This document shows, in pieces, positions 1 to 9,726 of a DNA stretch of 64,000 bases. The position numbers and the translations under genes are program-made. Below the pieces are notes generated by a model. It searched no databases, had not been told where the DNA came from, and saw nothing but the letters and a program-made list of their open reading frames with translations. Source of the stretch: Isoetes taiwanensis (taxonomy: Eukaryota; Streptophyta; Lycopodiopsida; Isoetales; Isoetaceae); assembly GCA_021234155.1 (NCBI GenBank), contig JAJEKV010000041.1:11850689-11914688 (forward strand), read 5' to 3'. Positions within the stretch are counted from its first letter, which is position 1, and every line of letters begins with the position of its first letter.

Positions 1-517
1 CTATTAAATTGACTAAATACCTGATCCTTGGTTCGCTCCTCCTGCCCTGAACTCGACCATCCTGCTGAACTGCTTGAATCAAGGAAAACTAATGGTGCAA
101 TTCGCGCCGACAGAGTCTGGGAGGCGGTTTTGACTCCTAGAGCAGCCAAAACAGAGCTCTAGAACCCTATGGACGAAAATGGCAAGTTAGGGTTTCTTCT
201 TACCTAAATAGACAAGGGGTTAGGGCTAGGGTTTCCAATTATCCCTTTAGGCATGTGGGATAATTGGGAATGGCCCACTTGCCTTTAATGGCTAGGTGGC
301 ATAAATGTATCCACATGGAAAGGTGTGCATCTTAATAAATGTGCACATTGGTAAATGTGCACATTAATAAATGCACATACACATACCTTGCAAGTTGCCC
401 CCTAGGGGCTACCCACCTGGCTACACGTCGGCGTACACGTCAGTCGGGGTGGCGTGTATGCGTGACGAGGCCATACAGTATACGTCCTGGGACCGTATAC
501 TGTGCTGGAACGTCACA
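1..517 (-). repeat. 3' LTR of element 1 (partial)
   Basis: This matches the TATA-side half of the other LTR copies (9727-11323, 33049-34611, 43619-45182, 53968-55472, 62971-64000). On the minus strand it starts TGTGACGTTCC directly after a purine tract, so it is the 3' LTR. The rest lies left of the window. It carries runs resembling AAACCCTA (telobox-like) around 185-240. Confidence 0.9.
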
Positions 518-572
518 TTCTCCCCACCTTGAAATGATGCTGTCCGCAGCATCATGGGTCTCCCCACCTTGG
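518..572 (-). promoter_or_regulatory. Polypurine tract pair with intervening hairpin
   Basis: On the minus strand a purine run AAGGTGGGGAGAA (531-518) abuts the 3' LTR, as expected for the plus-strand primer. A second tract, AAGGTGGGGAGA, lies about 40 bp upstream (571-559). Between them 534-555 forms a perfect 9-bp stem (ATGATGCTG/CAGCATCAT) with a TCCG loop. The same tract-hairpin-tract layout recurs next to the LTR at 45182 and, eroded, at 55472. Confidence 0.7.
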
Positions 573-1402
573 AATCTTCCTAACCTGCAATCAACCTGAT
601 GCATACAATATACTACTATAATACTTATACATTTATTAAGATTACCTTAAGGTAATATTTTTAGAACATTATTACGTCATAATCTTATGAAATAACTTAT
701 CAATTCGTAAGATCATTAAAACAAATTACTCAATAATTCACTTATCACGACAATTTAGTTTATCAAAATTTTAATATTTCATATATATAATTAACGTTCG
801 AGGTACTCTTCATTCCTTGCAACACATTCCCACAAAATTTGTGTTGCAAGTCTTCGTAGCTCGACCTCCTTGCCCTCCGGAGCGCTCTATTGGCCTGCAG
901 GTCGACACTACGTTAGTACCTTTTAATTATTGATAAAAAATTTGGTTATATGGTGACCACCCCACCTATCTACATGAATGCATGGCTAATCTCCCGGCGT
1001 AGGAAGAGGATGCTTCTTCCATCGTGGCCGTGGAGACAGCGCCCTATAATGCCTATATGGCGCTCATGCCTACACCTTTAGTTGCCCAGCGTGGAGGATA
1101 GGGTCCTTCCCGTATATGGGGCGTGAAGGATAGGGTCCTCCCCGTAGCATTGACTAGAGGTGCTTTTCCTATCAATGCATTCCTGAATGACCTCCTTTCT
1201 CTCGAGGTCGTCTACTTCCGTGGGACAGAAGTAGACTTTCTAATCTACCTTCCACTCATCCAAGCGGAAACGCGGTCATGCCTACATCGACATTACACCA
1301 CGCCCTAGAGATCACCGTAGTGGTCTCATCATCGTTAACAACGCATGCAACCCATACCTAGCATAGGTTGCATGCGTAGATTAATCCTAACTACACATAG
1401 AA
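573..1402. other. Element 1 3' untranslated region
   Basis: Non-coding sequence between the pol stop and the polypurine tract. Blocks of it recur in element 2 (45240-46027) and element 3 (55530-56650), including the segment with the paired words TTGCAACACATTCC and GTGTTGCAAG at 815-850, which can form a short stem. No frame is shared among the copies, so I see no gene here. Confidence 0.7.
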
Positions 1403-3190
1403 TTAATCTACACAAATCGACATGCCTGAGCCGATTTCTTCGGAGATGACCTTGCCGTCCCATTGCTCCATAAACTGTGGGTACTGCTTTAATAGATCTT
1501 TCTTAAGTACCCATGTCGCGTCTTCCACGGGCAAGTGTTTCCACTTGACCAAATATTGGAGAAACTCTGACCTCCTTGTTTTCTTGAAGGCTTTATCAAG
1601 AATCAATTCTGGAGCTATTTCTAGCTGCTCCTCCGTCATTTCCAACAACGTTGGAGTATCCAAGACTTCGTCTGGATTTGGGGTGTGCTTCTTCAACAAA
1701 CTTACGTGGAAGACTTTATGAATCTTTAGGTGTGCTGGCAAGTCTAACTTGTAGGATTGATTTCCTACTCTCTGGACTATTCTGAAGGGTCCAGCCCACC
1801 TTGGAGCAAGCTTCTTACAATTTCCGATGCGGAGCTTCGCCTGCTTCACCTTGATCTTGAGCCAGACATTGTCGCCAACTTGGAACTCTCTGACTGTTCG
1901 ATGCTTGTCGGCGATGCTCTTTTGTCGACTCCTTGCTGCCAAAAGATATCCTCGAACTTCTTCCACCAGCTGCTGCATGTCGGCCAACATTTGCTGCGAA
2001 ACTTCTACTTTTGACATGGGATTGTGCCAAGTGTTTGGAGTTAGGCATTGGTAGCCGTAATTGATCATAAACGGCGACATTTGGGATGATTCCTGCTTGG
2101 TGCTATTATACGCAAACTCCACCAAGTGAATAAATTCTTCCCATATGCCTTGCTTGTTCCAGACATAGTTTCGTAGCATATCCTCCAAAATCCTATTGGT
2201 CCGCTCCGTTTGCCCATCCGTCTGAGGATGATAGGCCGTGCTCATGGATAGCTTCATCTGAATTGTCGCAAAGAGGTCTTGCCAAAAGGCACTCATGAAC
2301 TTCAGATCCCTGTCAGAGATAATCTCCCTTGTCATGCCATGAAGCCTGAAGATTTCTTTGGTGAAGAGCTTCGCTGTATCCATAGCGGTGTCTGTGGTCC
2401 TGCAAGGCACAAAATGTGCCATCTTTGACAACTTGTCGACCACTACCATCAAGGCATCCTTCCCTCTTACTGTCCTTGGAAGCCCAGTTATGAAGTCCAT
2501 GCTGATGACCTCCCACCTAGCGTTCGGCACCGCTAATGGTTCCAATGCCCCTGGAATTCGAAACTGCTCTGCCTTCGTCTGCTGACATAGCTGACATTCC
2601 TTGATGTAGCGAGCCACTTGCTTCTTCATTCCTGGCCAATAGTAGCTGCTGCACACTTTGAAATATGTCTTCATAGATCCTGCATGGCCAGCTATTAGAC
2701 TGTTGTGGGTGTCGTGGAGAATCAACTTCCTTACACCCGATGATTCCGGCACGCACAACTTGTCTTTATGGTATAACAGGTTGCCTTCCTTCTTATAATG
2801 TTTGAAGGCTCCCCGCTCCTTATCTGTTCTTGCTTCCCTGCATAAGCTTGCCCACACTTCCTTGAAGTCCACATCCGTTGGCAGGGATTCTTCAATCTTC
2901 TTCCTGAAGTCGCTGGAGAGCGTCGAAATTGCATTGCAATGCACTCTAGTTGTCAGGGGATGCCTTGAAAGCGCATCCGCTACCACGTTGAGCTTCCCCG
3001 GCTTGTAGACTATATCAAAGTCATACTCTTCGAGGAACTCCATCCACCTTCTCTGCCTCAGGTTAAGGTGTGGTTGCGTGAATACATACTGGAGGCTCTG
3101 ATGATCTGTATCCAATTGGATCTTCCTTCCCAAGAGGTAGTGCCTCCAAATTCTCAATGCCCTGACAACCGCAAGCAATTCCACGATCAT
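1403..3190 (-). CDS. Ty3 pol C-terminal part: RNase H end, integrase, chromodomain
   Basis: A 595-residue open frame, the C-terminal part of a Ty3 polyprotein that integrates cDNA into the genome. Residues 1-80 are the end of RNase H (TDHQSLQY, ADALSRHP). The integrase H2C2 zinc finger is near 159-202 (HDTH...H, CQLC). The catalytic core shows D232 (MDFITG), D293 (SDRD) and E329 (GQTERTN), the D,D35E pattern. A GPF-like WAGPF follows at 465-469. Residues about 526-575 are a chromodomain (FLQYLVKW, EDATWV). The first Met is internal to the polyprotein; the true start is in gag. This segment has no stop or frameshift, unlike the rest of the element. The same frame in element 2 is mostly deleted. 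Confidence 0.92.
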   Translation of the reverse strand: MIVELLAVVRALRIWRHYLLGRKIQLDTDHQSLQYVFTQPHLNLRQRRWMEFLEEYDFDIVYKPGKLNVVADALSRHPLTTRVHCNAISTLSSDFRKKIEESLPTDVDFKEVWASLCREARTDKERGAFKHYKKEGNLLYHKDKLCVPESSGVRKLILHDTHNSLIAGHAGSMKTYFKVCSSYYWPGMKKQVARYIKECQLCQQTKAEQFRIPGALEPLAVPNARWEVISMDFITGLPRTVRGKDALMVVVDKLSKMAHFVPCRTTDTAMDTAKLFTKEIFRLHGMTREIISDRDLKFMSAFWQDLFATIQMKLSMSTAYHPQTDGQTERTNRILEDMLRNYVWNKQGIWEEFIHLVEFAYNSTKQESSQMSPFMINYGYQCLTPNTWHNPMSKVEVSQQMLADMQQLVEEVRGYLLAARSRQKSIADKHRTVREFQVGDNVWLKIKVKQAKLRIGNCKKLAPRWAGPFRIVQRVGNQSYKLDLPAHLKIHKVFHVSLLKKHTPNPDEVLDTPTLLEMTEEQLEIAPELILDKAFKKTRRSEFLQYLVKWKHLPVEDATWVLKKDLLKQYPQFMEQWDGKVISEEIGSGMSICVD

Positions 3191-4261
3191 GGGTCGGGTA
3201 AGCGGCGTTTCGCTGGTCGTTCATCTTCACGGAATCATACGCTACCCACGCTCTTCTGCATGAGCCACCGCACTGTGGCTATCTTACTTTGCGTCGGCCG
3301 CCACCAACTTGTCTTTCTCACGGATCGGCGGGGTTAAGAGGGGCGGTTGTCAAAAGCTTCCTTCAACAATTCAAACCACGCTTGGGCTTTCTTGTGCCAA
3401 TGGTCTGCCCAATCTTTCACCTTTTTCGCCCTCGTCAAGTCCGTTAGCCGGGCCGCTATCTTAGCAAAAGTTCTTCCACGAACTTCTAAAGTACCGCTAG
3501 GGCGGAAACTTCGACCTCATGCACATTCTTGATTGCCGCCCTTTGAATGGCGGCTTCAATCTTGGCGGGATCCGCCGAAATCCCTTCCGCCGAGATCACA
3601 TGACCGGGTATTCCATCCTCTCCGCTTTGCGGTGACACCGACAACTTGGCGCATAACCGGTGCCTCCTTAATTTCTCAAGCACTCTCCTTAGGTGTTGCG
3701 TGTTCCTCCAGGGATCTGCTATACACCAAAATGTCATCAAAGAATACTATCACAAAGGTGTCCAAGAACTCCCTGAAAATGTCATTCATGAGCCTCATGA
3801 ACGTTGCTGGGGCATTCGATAAGCCGAAAGGCATTACCGTGAATTCATAGTGCCCATACCTGGTCCTGAAAGTCGTTTTATGGACGTCTTTTTCCTTTAT
3901 TCTGATCTGGTGATAGCCTGACCTTAGGTCGATTTTGGAGAAGACCTTTGCCCCTTGGAGCTGATCCATCAAGTCGTCTGATCTAGGGAGTGCATACTTA
4001 TTCTTGATGGTGTGCTTGTTCAACTGCCTGTAATCTATGCACATCCTTAAGCTACCATCCTTCTTCTTTACAAAAAGAATGGGTGCTCCAAACGGCGAGA
4101 CGCTAGGTCTAATAAAGCCTAGGTCGAGCAACTCCTGCAATTGCTTCTTTAGCTCCGTCAGCTCCTGCGTGGTCATTCTGTATGGGGCTTTACTTGTCGG
4201 CTTCGTCCCTGGTTCGAGTGCTATCTCACACTCGACTCCCCTATAAGGAGGTAGCTGCTTG
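3191..4261 (-). pseudogene. Ty3 reverse transcriptase and RNase H N-terminus, frameshifted
   Basis: The reverse transcriptase of element 1. An open frame from 4261 to about 3676 carries the RT core: [45 protein letters not shown] and the catalytic FFDD (usual Ty3 form YFDD). At about 3690 the frame shifts; RT continues in another frame to 3486 ([27 protein letters not shown]). The start of RNase H (3190-3480) is scattered over frames and its first catalytic motif is not readable. At 4261 RT is fused in frame to gag; the protease and zinc knuckle normally between them are missing. Confidence 0.85.
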
Positions 4262-5110
4262 ATCTCGTCATTCAGCCCTTCAATATAGCTCTCCACTGCA
4301 TGCTTTTCACTCAACTTTGGCACATAAAGCCTTAGTCTCATGAATTCCTCTGTGTATTTCTGGACTGATTTGTTTCCTTGTTGCAACCTGTAAAACTGCT
4401 GCATCATGCTAGACTTGTGCTCTCTTGGGACGTAATGGCGCTTGAAGGCTTTAGCAAACTTTTTGAACCTGCAAGCATCCCTACTTAAGCCATGGGCCTT
4501 GGCATACCCCTTCCACCAAATACGTGCTGCCCCCTTCAGGTTGGCTGTTGCCACCCTGCCTTTATCCTTGTCCTTCATACCATAGGCGTTGCCGTATTCA
4601 CTCATTTCATCGAGCCAAGCCTTTGCTTCCATGCCATGATCTGTTCTCACCTGAGAATTGCTCGAGCTTCCTGGCCTTCCATACGTTCCCCAATGCAGAG
4701 TCTACCTTCTTCTGGTAGTCCGAGGTTCTCGTCTCCTTGTGTCTGTCGGCTCTTCGGTTCTGCCCTTGTTCAGCCTCTTCCTCGGAATCAGAGTCTGAGT
4801 CCGAGCTTGAGTCGGAGGATTCCGTGCTGGGGGACCTCCTTCTCTTGCTCCTCTTTTTGTCCTTTCCTGCTTTCCGAGCTGATGCTTGCGGCAACTGGGC
4901 ATTGCCTTCCGACCCAACTCCTGCTTGAGTTGCCAAGTAGGCCTTTATTTGCTCAAGGTCCGTTCTCATTTGCAACATTTCTTCCTCTGGGGTCATGGGG
5001 CCAAATGCCTGATATAGGCTCCTTACCGGGTGCGGCCTAGGCGGACTCTGTTCTTCCCTATGGTTTCGCCGTTGTTGTTCTGCTGATCCTGTGCTTCTAG
5101 CTGCATGCAC
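4262..5110 (-). pseudogene. Ty3 gag (capsid), frameshifted and 3'-truncated
   Basis: The gag of element 1, forming the capsid of the virus-like particle. The frame opens with Met at 5110 (MHAARSTGSAEQQ). It has a basic stretch (KDKKRSKRRR) and a Ser/Asp/Glu run (SSDSSSDSDSDSEEE), then shifts frame near 4640. The second frame carries the Ty3 gag core ([35 protein letters not shown]). It ends at the deletion junction near 4261, so no CCHC knuckle remains. Element 2 has a homologous start at 53352 (MYAARGPGTAEQE), which supports this Met. Confidence 0.85.
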
Positions 5111-5288
5111 AAGTAGGTCATGGCTATATGGTTAGTTTTATTTGTTCCCTTGCATTATATATGTTTGTTGGTATAGTTGTGGAACAAAATACATCAACAA
5201 AGCATTTAAAGTGCAAAAGAAATTATATTCATATTATATAATATCTTAATACAAACCCCCCCCCTCCCGGATCAAGAGTCTAACTATT

Positions 5289-6812
5289 CTTGAAATCGCC
5301 GATAGGATGGGTTGTCCTGAAGGAACTTCTTAACTTGGGCCGTTCCTACCGAGCGTCCCAAGTTTCTAGAAGGACATTGGTTGACGACCCGCCCTGCAAA
5401 GCTGTCACCAACTCCTCTACCCTGCGGTCGGAGGTGTAAGCTGCGGTCACTGCCAGTCTTCCCTATCGTCGGTGGGGCACGACGAAGTCGAAGAGATCAA
5501 GTGCCATCGCTCTCTTGACCAAGACAGCATAGTCGATGTTTGCAGCTATTCGAGCATGCCTGCCAAAGCCAGAGAGTGCAATGAGCATGAATACTCCTTC
5601 TTCGCCCCAGGGACTGAATTTGCAGTGTATCACCGCTATTCTCCCATCCAGCAGCAGGGGAAGATAGTATCTCAACGACCTGTCATTGTATGTTGCTGAC
5701 GACTCTCCTCTTGCTTGGCCTCCAGCCCTATGCCTTCCGGCGTATTCATCGACCTCCACCTCAGTCATTTCTTGGTAGTCTCGATTTGTTTAAAGTCGAC
5801 GCCGATGTCGATCCCTGCTCCTCTTCTTTGGAGGTGGTGTCGAAGGAGCTTCGGCATCAAGATGCTCGTGGTCTTCTAGCGGATCCCCATCTGTTCCGGA
5901 GGGCTGTAGAACTCCTCCTCGATTGGCGCTCTCGGCGCTTCCATTATTTGCCCGATGTTCTCAGTAGGCACGGATGTCGGAAGTCGACTCCATAGGTAGG
6001 TGTCGGCTTCCCACTTGAAGCGGGAAGTTCGAGACTCCCGGGGCGATGAAGTCGTCAAGTCTGGTTGCCGCCAGAGTTGGTCGCAAAGAACTCATCAGCG
6101 GAGCTCCCTCTCCCCGCATTGAGGAGATTTGGATGTCGTTGAGGAGCGATACTCCTCACCGCCGATGATGGGGGCTAGGCTTTTGTGATGCTAGCCCAAG
6201 CGGGGAAGCGACTCGGAGGGTCTGCCGGGCTCGCATTTCCGGGTTAGCTCCTCTTACGCTTGCCGCCGTTCTTCCTCTCGGGTCGAGCTCAGAGTACTCT
6301 TCCTCGCCCAGATTCCTCTTCTTACGCTCTTCCTTCACGCTCTGCTTCCGCTTGCAAAAAGCATCTCCTGGCTTGGCCGAGGCTGCTATGGGGTCTACTT
6401 CCATGGGAGGAATAGAGGTTCCCCCCATTGGGTTTTCAGCACGGTGGGAAAGGAAAATGGCTAAGGCGGCGGTGTAGGAAAAATACTTGGTCCGTCTAAC
6501 CGTCAGACTATGTAACTGGCGACCTCAGGCCTTGTTGGTCAAGTACTTGGCAATGTTTGGAACATCGCCCAGGGCTGCTTGAAGGGATGGGCGGGGTACA
6601 AAATAGCATGTGCAAGGGGGTAGCTGCACTAGGGAGGCTCCTACCCTAGCTTGGAACTCGGCTAATACTTGCTTATATGCTGGAGTTGCATGCAGAGTTG
6701 CTTGGACATCTATCTCTTTCCTAAAGACTCGGAAGATGTCGTTGACATCAAATTCGGCCAAAGATGGGCATCGGTGCTGTACCATCGCCTGAAGTCAGCA
6801 GTTGCCATGGAT
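5289..6812 (-). pseudogene. Extra frame A upstream of gag, unknown function
   Basis: A broken coding region between the leader and gag. I do not recognise it. It can start at the Met at 6812 (MATADFRRW), about 110 bp after a TATA box (6930-6921). Reading continues over several frames: 6785-6525 (FDVNDIFRVFRKEIDV), 6428-6156 (basic, KRKQSVKEERKKRN), 6058-5876 and 5768-5463. It ends near 5289 with QVKKFLQDNPSYRRFQE. The last 500 bp are conserved as protein in element 2 (53967-53516; both contain EEGVFMLIALSGFGRHAR and end PSYRRFQE), so this was a real gene of the family. It is not gag, protease or pol. An extra structural or regulatory protein is only an inference. Confidence 0.6.
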
Positions 6813-6920
6813 CTAGGGAAGATGAGACTCGCAAACGGATGCAGAAGTGCCTCAGGGAGCTGGAAAATCGCCTAAACTGTCAAGAGCAAACTTGTAGGGT
6901 GCTAAGTGAGAAATGGGGAC

Positions 6921-6930
6921 CTATTTATAG
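6921..6930 (-). promoter_or_regulatory. TATA box of internal module A
   Basis: CTATAAATAG on the minus strand, followed by CCCCATTTCTCAC and then the MATADF start about 110 bp downstream. The same box and the CCCCATTTYTCAC block occur at 8908-8899 in front of frame B, which suggests two paralogous promoter units. Promoter activity is inferred. Confidence 0.5.
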
Positions 6931-7119
6931 AAAAGTGAAAAACCATTATTTTTGGATGACCTAGAAATTTACTGGGTTGGGCAATTCTGACCTATTAGGA
7001 GGTGCAAATGAGAATTTGAAGGCTACTTTTGGGGTTTGAGCATGTTAAGATCAACTAATGAACTATTGCAACAAACTGGAGGTCATTTGGATATGGCATG
7101 GTGGAGAAAATGCTGAGAG

Positions 7120-7186
7120 GTCTCACACGTTGCGCCCAGACCGATAATGAAAAGTTCATTTTCTGCCCTGGCGCGACGTGTGAGAC
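7120..7186. repeat. Palindromic unit A1 of the leader
   Basis: A 17-bp inverted repeat: GTCTCACACGTTGCGCC at 7120-7136 against GGCGCGACGTGTGAGAC at 7170-7186, with one T/C difference that still pairs as G-U. The 33-nt loop contains a second small palindrome (AATGAA/TTCATT). It is the better preserved of two copies in module A. Confidence 0.85.
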
Positions 7187-7320
7187 ATTGACTCTAATTG
7201 GGTTAAACTTGTCCAATTTGGGTGATGTAAGAGTCTAATTCTACTGGACTCGTCGAGTTAGACAGAATTGACCCCTTATTTGGTCAATTTGGAGCAGCTT
7301 TTGGGCCTTTTTTGGGGCAT

Positions 7321-7386
7321 GGTTCACACGTTTGCCCAGCCTAAAAATGAAAAGTTCATTTTCTGTCCTGGCGCGACGTGTGAGAC
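7321..7386. repeat. Palindromic unit A2 of the leader
   Basis: Second copy of the palindrome, 200 bp from the first. The right arm GGCGCGACGTGTGAGAC (7370-7386) is intact and the left arm (7322-7338) has diverged. The inner AATGAA/TTCATT palindrome is kept. Confidence 0.75.
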
Positions 7387-7611
7387 ATCCTCTCAAATTT
7401 GTTCAAAGTGTCCATTTTAACTAAAACAAAAGCCAGAATTCGATATCTTAACCTAATTAAGCAAGATTACACATATTACTTAGCCAAAAACTGTTTATAT
7501 TAACAAAAATTTTCTATTATTTACAAAATCTTAAGGGCGCCTCCTTGATGTGGCTAGCAAGATGCATGTCTTGCCTCATGAGTGTGACCTCTTCGCGTGA
7601 AGGCGTGGCCG

Positions 7612-8804
7612 TCAATCTTCAAAATGCTGCATTTTTTGCTCACACGCCTCTTGCAGGGCCAGCAACATCTCGTCCGTCACCCTCATATCCGTGTTGTACT
7701 CCTGGATGACCTCTCGGACTAGGTGGGCGAACGGTGCACGGGGGATCAAAAACCCGTAGCTACTGGCCCGAAAGTGCCCGATCTCCGCCGTGGCTCTCCT
7801 CTCTAGCCTCCTTCCCCGCCGGGTCCTCTTCTTTCCCTGGTGGTCTAGGAGGCTTGGGCTTCTGTGGTGGCAGCTTCAGAGTTTGGCTCTTCGTCGGGTG
7901 TCCACCTTCGATAGTCCTCACTCTGTGCTCCTGATAATATGGTTTGTACACCTCCCACTTCACCATGAAGGCGTTGTGCTCCCTTAGCTTCTTCTGATAG
8001 ACCTTGCCCGGGGTCTATCAAATGCCTATCATTGCCGGGGCGGCGGTCTTTTTGACCCTATCCCACGCGCCGGGTATGGTGGGGCTGCCTGCTGGCCGGG
8101 CTGCTCCGCCTGCAGTCGGCCGCCTCCTCGGTGGGGGTTTTGAAGAGCTTGCACCCTCGGTGTTGGGGACGAGTCTTCGTCTTAGAATCGTCTGAGGAGG
8201 TCGCTGGTCAGCTGATGGTTAGCTGATGACGCAAAACCCTTTACCCGCTTTTAACATTCCGCGAGTTTCCTTTTGCCCACCTTCACCTTCGGCCTTCCTC
8301 TTCTTCAGCTCCACGGGTTGCGTTTGGCTCCTCCTCTTCCCTCTTTCTCTTCTTTTCCCGACGGCGCTCCTTGGCTTCGTCCATCTTTATCCATGTCGCG
8401 AGCTCTTCCTCCTCAGCTGGCTCGAGCCTCGCTTCCCGGGCCTCTTTTCTTCATTTTGCTCCTCTGCCCGATCTTGTTCTTCTTTCTTCTTCCTTTCCTC
8501 CTCGCCCCGATCTTGCTCCTCGTTTTCTTCTTCCTCATCTCCTCGTCCACTTTTTCAAGGATCTTTCGCGATGACGCCATTTGCTGCTCGCCTAGGACCT
8601 CTGTTCGTGATCGAGTGTGCATCCTCCTCCACCTCTATCCCACCTCCTTCTTGGTGGTTGATGTTGCCGGGTGCTCCTGGGACAACTCTCCCTCACTTGT
8701 TGAAGGTTGACCTCCTCCTTGCCGGTTTAGCGAAAGCATCTCTTGAGTAGGGCCGGAAGGAGTAACACCTGGAGGGACTCTAGCGGTCCGCTTCGTCGGG
8801 GCCA
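7612..8804 (-). pseudogene. Extra frame B, first in the leader, unknown function
   Basis: A second extra coding region, 5' of frame A. The Met at 8804 (MAPTKRTARVPPGVTPSG) lies about 95 bp after a TATA box. The product is Pro/Ser/Thr-rich at first, then strongly basic and coiled-coil-like (8622-8413: KILEKVDEEMRKKK, RRKGRRKKNK), then Pro/Lys-rich (7966-7760). It ends at a TGA at 7612 after EACEQKMQHFED. At least two frameshifts break it. No known domain is visible; the basic segments suggest nucleic-acid binding, which is inference only. Long plus-strand frames here are shadows of its skewed base composition. No counterpart was recognised in element 3. Confidence 0.5.
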
Positions 8805-8898
8805 TGTTTGGCCTGTTCCTTGATCCGATAAGTTCATACCAAAAATCGCCTTGGCAAGGGGGCCGATTTTCAAGAACGTGAAAATGGGGGTCCTAGGT

Positions 8899-8908
8899 CT
8901 ATTTATAG
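8899..8908 (-). promoter_or_regulatory. TATA box of internal module B
   Basis: CTATAAATAG on the minus strand, then CCCCCATTTTCACG and a GGCGATTTT block, leading to the MAPTKR start at 8804. The order box, CCCCATTT block, GGCGATTTT, ATG is shared with module A. Confidence 0.5.
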
Positions 8909-8997
8909 ATGGCCATTTTAGGTCAAATTTCAAACTACCCTTTTTGGGTCACCTAAAACACCTAAAAACACCTAAATTTAAGCATTTCTAATTCATG

Positions 8998-9064
8998 GTC
9001 TCACACATTTCTTGACCGAAAATGAAAGTTTCATTTTTGGTCCCCGGGCGCGACGTCTTGAGAC
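8998..9064. repeat. Palindromic unit B1 of the leader
   Basis: A degraded copy: left GTCTCACACATTT, right GGGCGCGACGTCTTGAGAC, ending at 9064, with an inner AAATGAAAGTTTCATTT palindrome that is nearly perfect. Confidence 0.7.
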
Positions 9065-9212
9065 ATGGTGGATTCTCGATGCTAAATTTTATACTTTCTA
9101 AGCATGTTTTAGGAGTGTAACATACTAATTCTAGCTAATTCCTAGCTTAAATTTCGAATTACCAAGCTATTTTTATAAAATTCATGACTTTTCAAGGTGT
9201 TTTGGGCTCAAT

Positions 9213-9524
9213 GTCTCACACGTTGCGCCCGGGGGATTCACATAGTGTAGGCCGTATATGCCATGTGAGTGGACGATAAGGGGTTTTAATCCTAAAGCGC
9301 ATTTAATACGCACGGAAGGGGTTCTTTAGACCTTAAAAAATCCAATCTCTAGTGATGTATTTCATACGGAAAGGGGTTTTTTAGACCTTAAAAAAAGCGT
9401 ATACGAAGGGGTTTTTTAGACCCCTTCCTCGCACATGGCGTATCCCTTATACACTAAGTGATATCCCCGGGACCATCAAAAAATGAGATTTTCATTATCG
9501 TCTCGGCGCCGACGCGGTGAGACC
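9213..9524. repeat. Palindromic unit B2, split by an insertion
   Basis: The left arm GTCTCACACGTTGCGCCC (9213-9230) and the right arm region GGCGCCGACGCGGTGAGAC (ending 9523) are separated by a small inverted-repeat insertion (9231-9468). Without it, the unit has the usual size of about 70 bp. Confidence 0.75.
9231..9468. mobile_element. Small MITE-like inverted-repeat element
   Basis: About 237 bp bounded by imperfect terminal inverted repeats of about 37 bp: GGGGATTCACATAGTGTA on the left and TACACTAAGTGATATCCCC on the right, each continuing inward to CCATGTG/CACATGG. The interior repeats an AAGGGGTT-TTTAGACC word three times. No coding capacity. The target duplication is unclear because the flanks are C/G runs. 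It sits in the loop of a leader palindrome. Confidence 0.75.
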
Positions 9525-9714
9525 ATCCTACTTTTCAAGGTTTTGGCTCACTAATTTTAATCTTTTATGTTCTCATTCACTTAACTTGTTACTAGCTTAG
9601 CATATACTACAAAAATGAGAAAAAAAAAATTTCCCCATTTTTTCGACGTTTGAGGATCCTATCAAGTTAGTACTATCGAGCATGGTCGCTTTGCTCTTGG
9701 TCTCCAAGAACATT

Positions 9715-9725
9715 GCTCGATACCA
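9715..9725 (-). promoter_or_regulatory. Primer binding site, initiator-Met type
   Basis: TGGTATCGAGC on the minus strand, next to the 5' LTR. It matches the complement of the plant initiator tRNA-Met 3' end (TGGTATCAGAGC) with one base missing. Element 3 has the same shortened form at 62967-62957. Confidence 0.8.
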
Positions 9726-9726
9726 A

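Noticed and set aside
185-240. Telomere-like AAACCCTA words
   Set aside because: Only a few interrupted units inside an LTR; telobox-like at most, not an interstitial telomere.
1403-5110. A retroviral or pararetroviral insertion
   Set aside because: RT-RNase H-integrase-chromodomain order, LTRs and an iMet primer site fit a Ty3 retrotransposon; no envelope or movement protein is seen.
8226-8750. A 174-residue plus-strand frame with hydrophobic stretches
   Set aside because: It lies opposite the basic part of extra frame B; Lys/Arg-rich coding on one strand gives Phe/Leu/Ser on the other.
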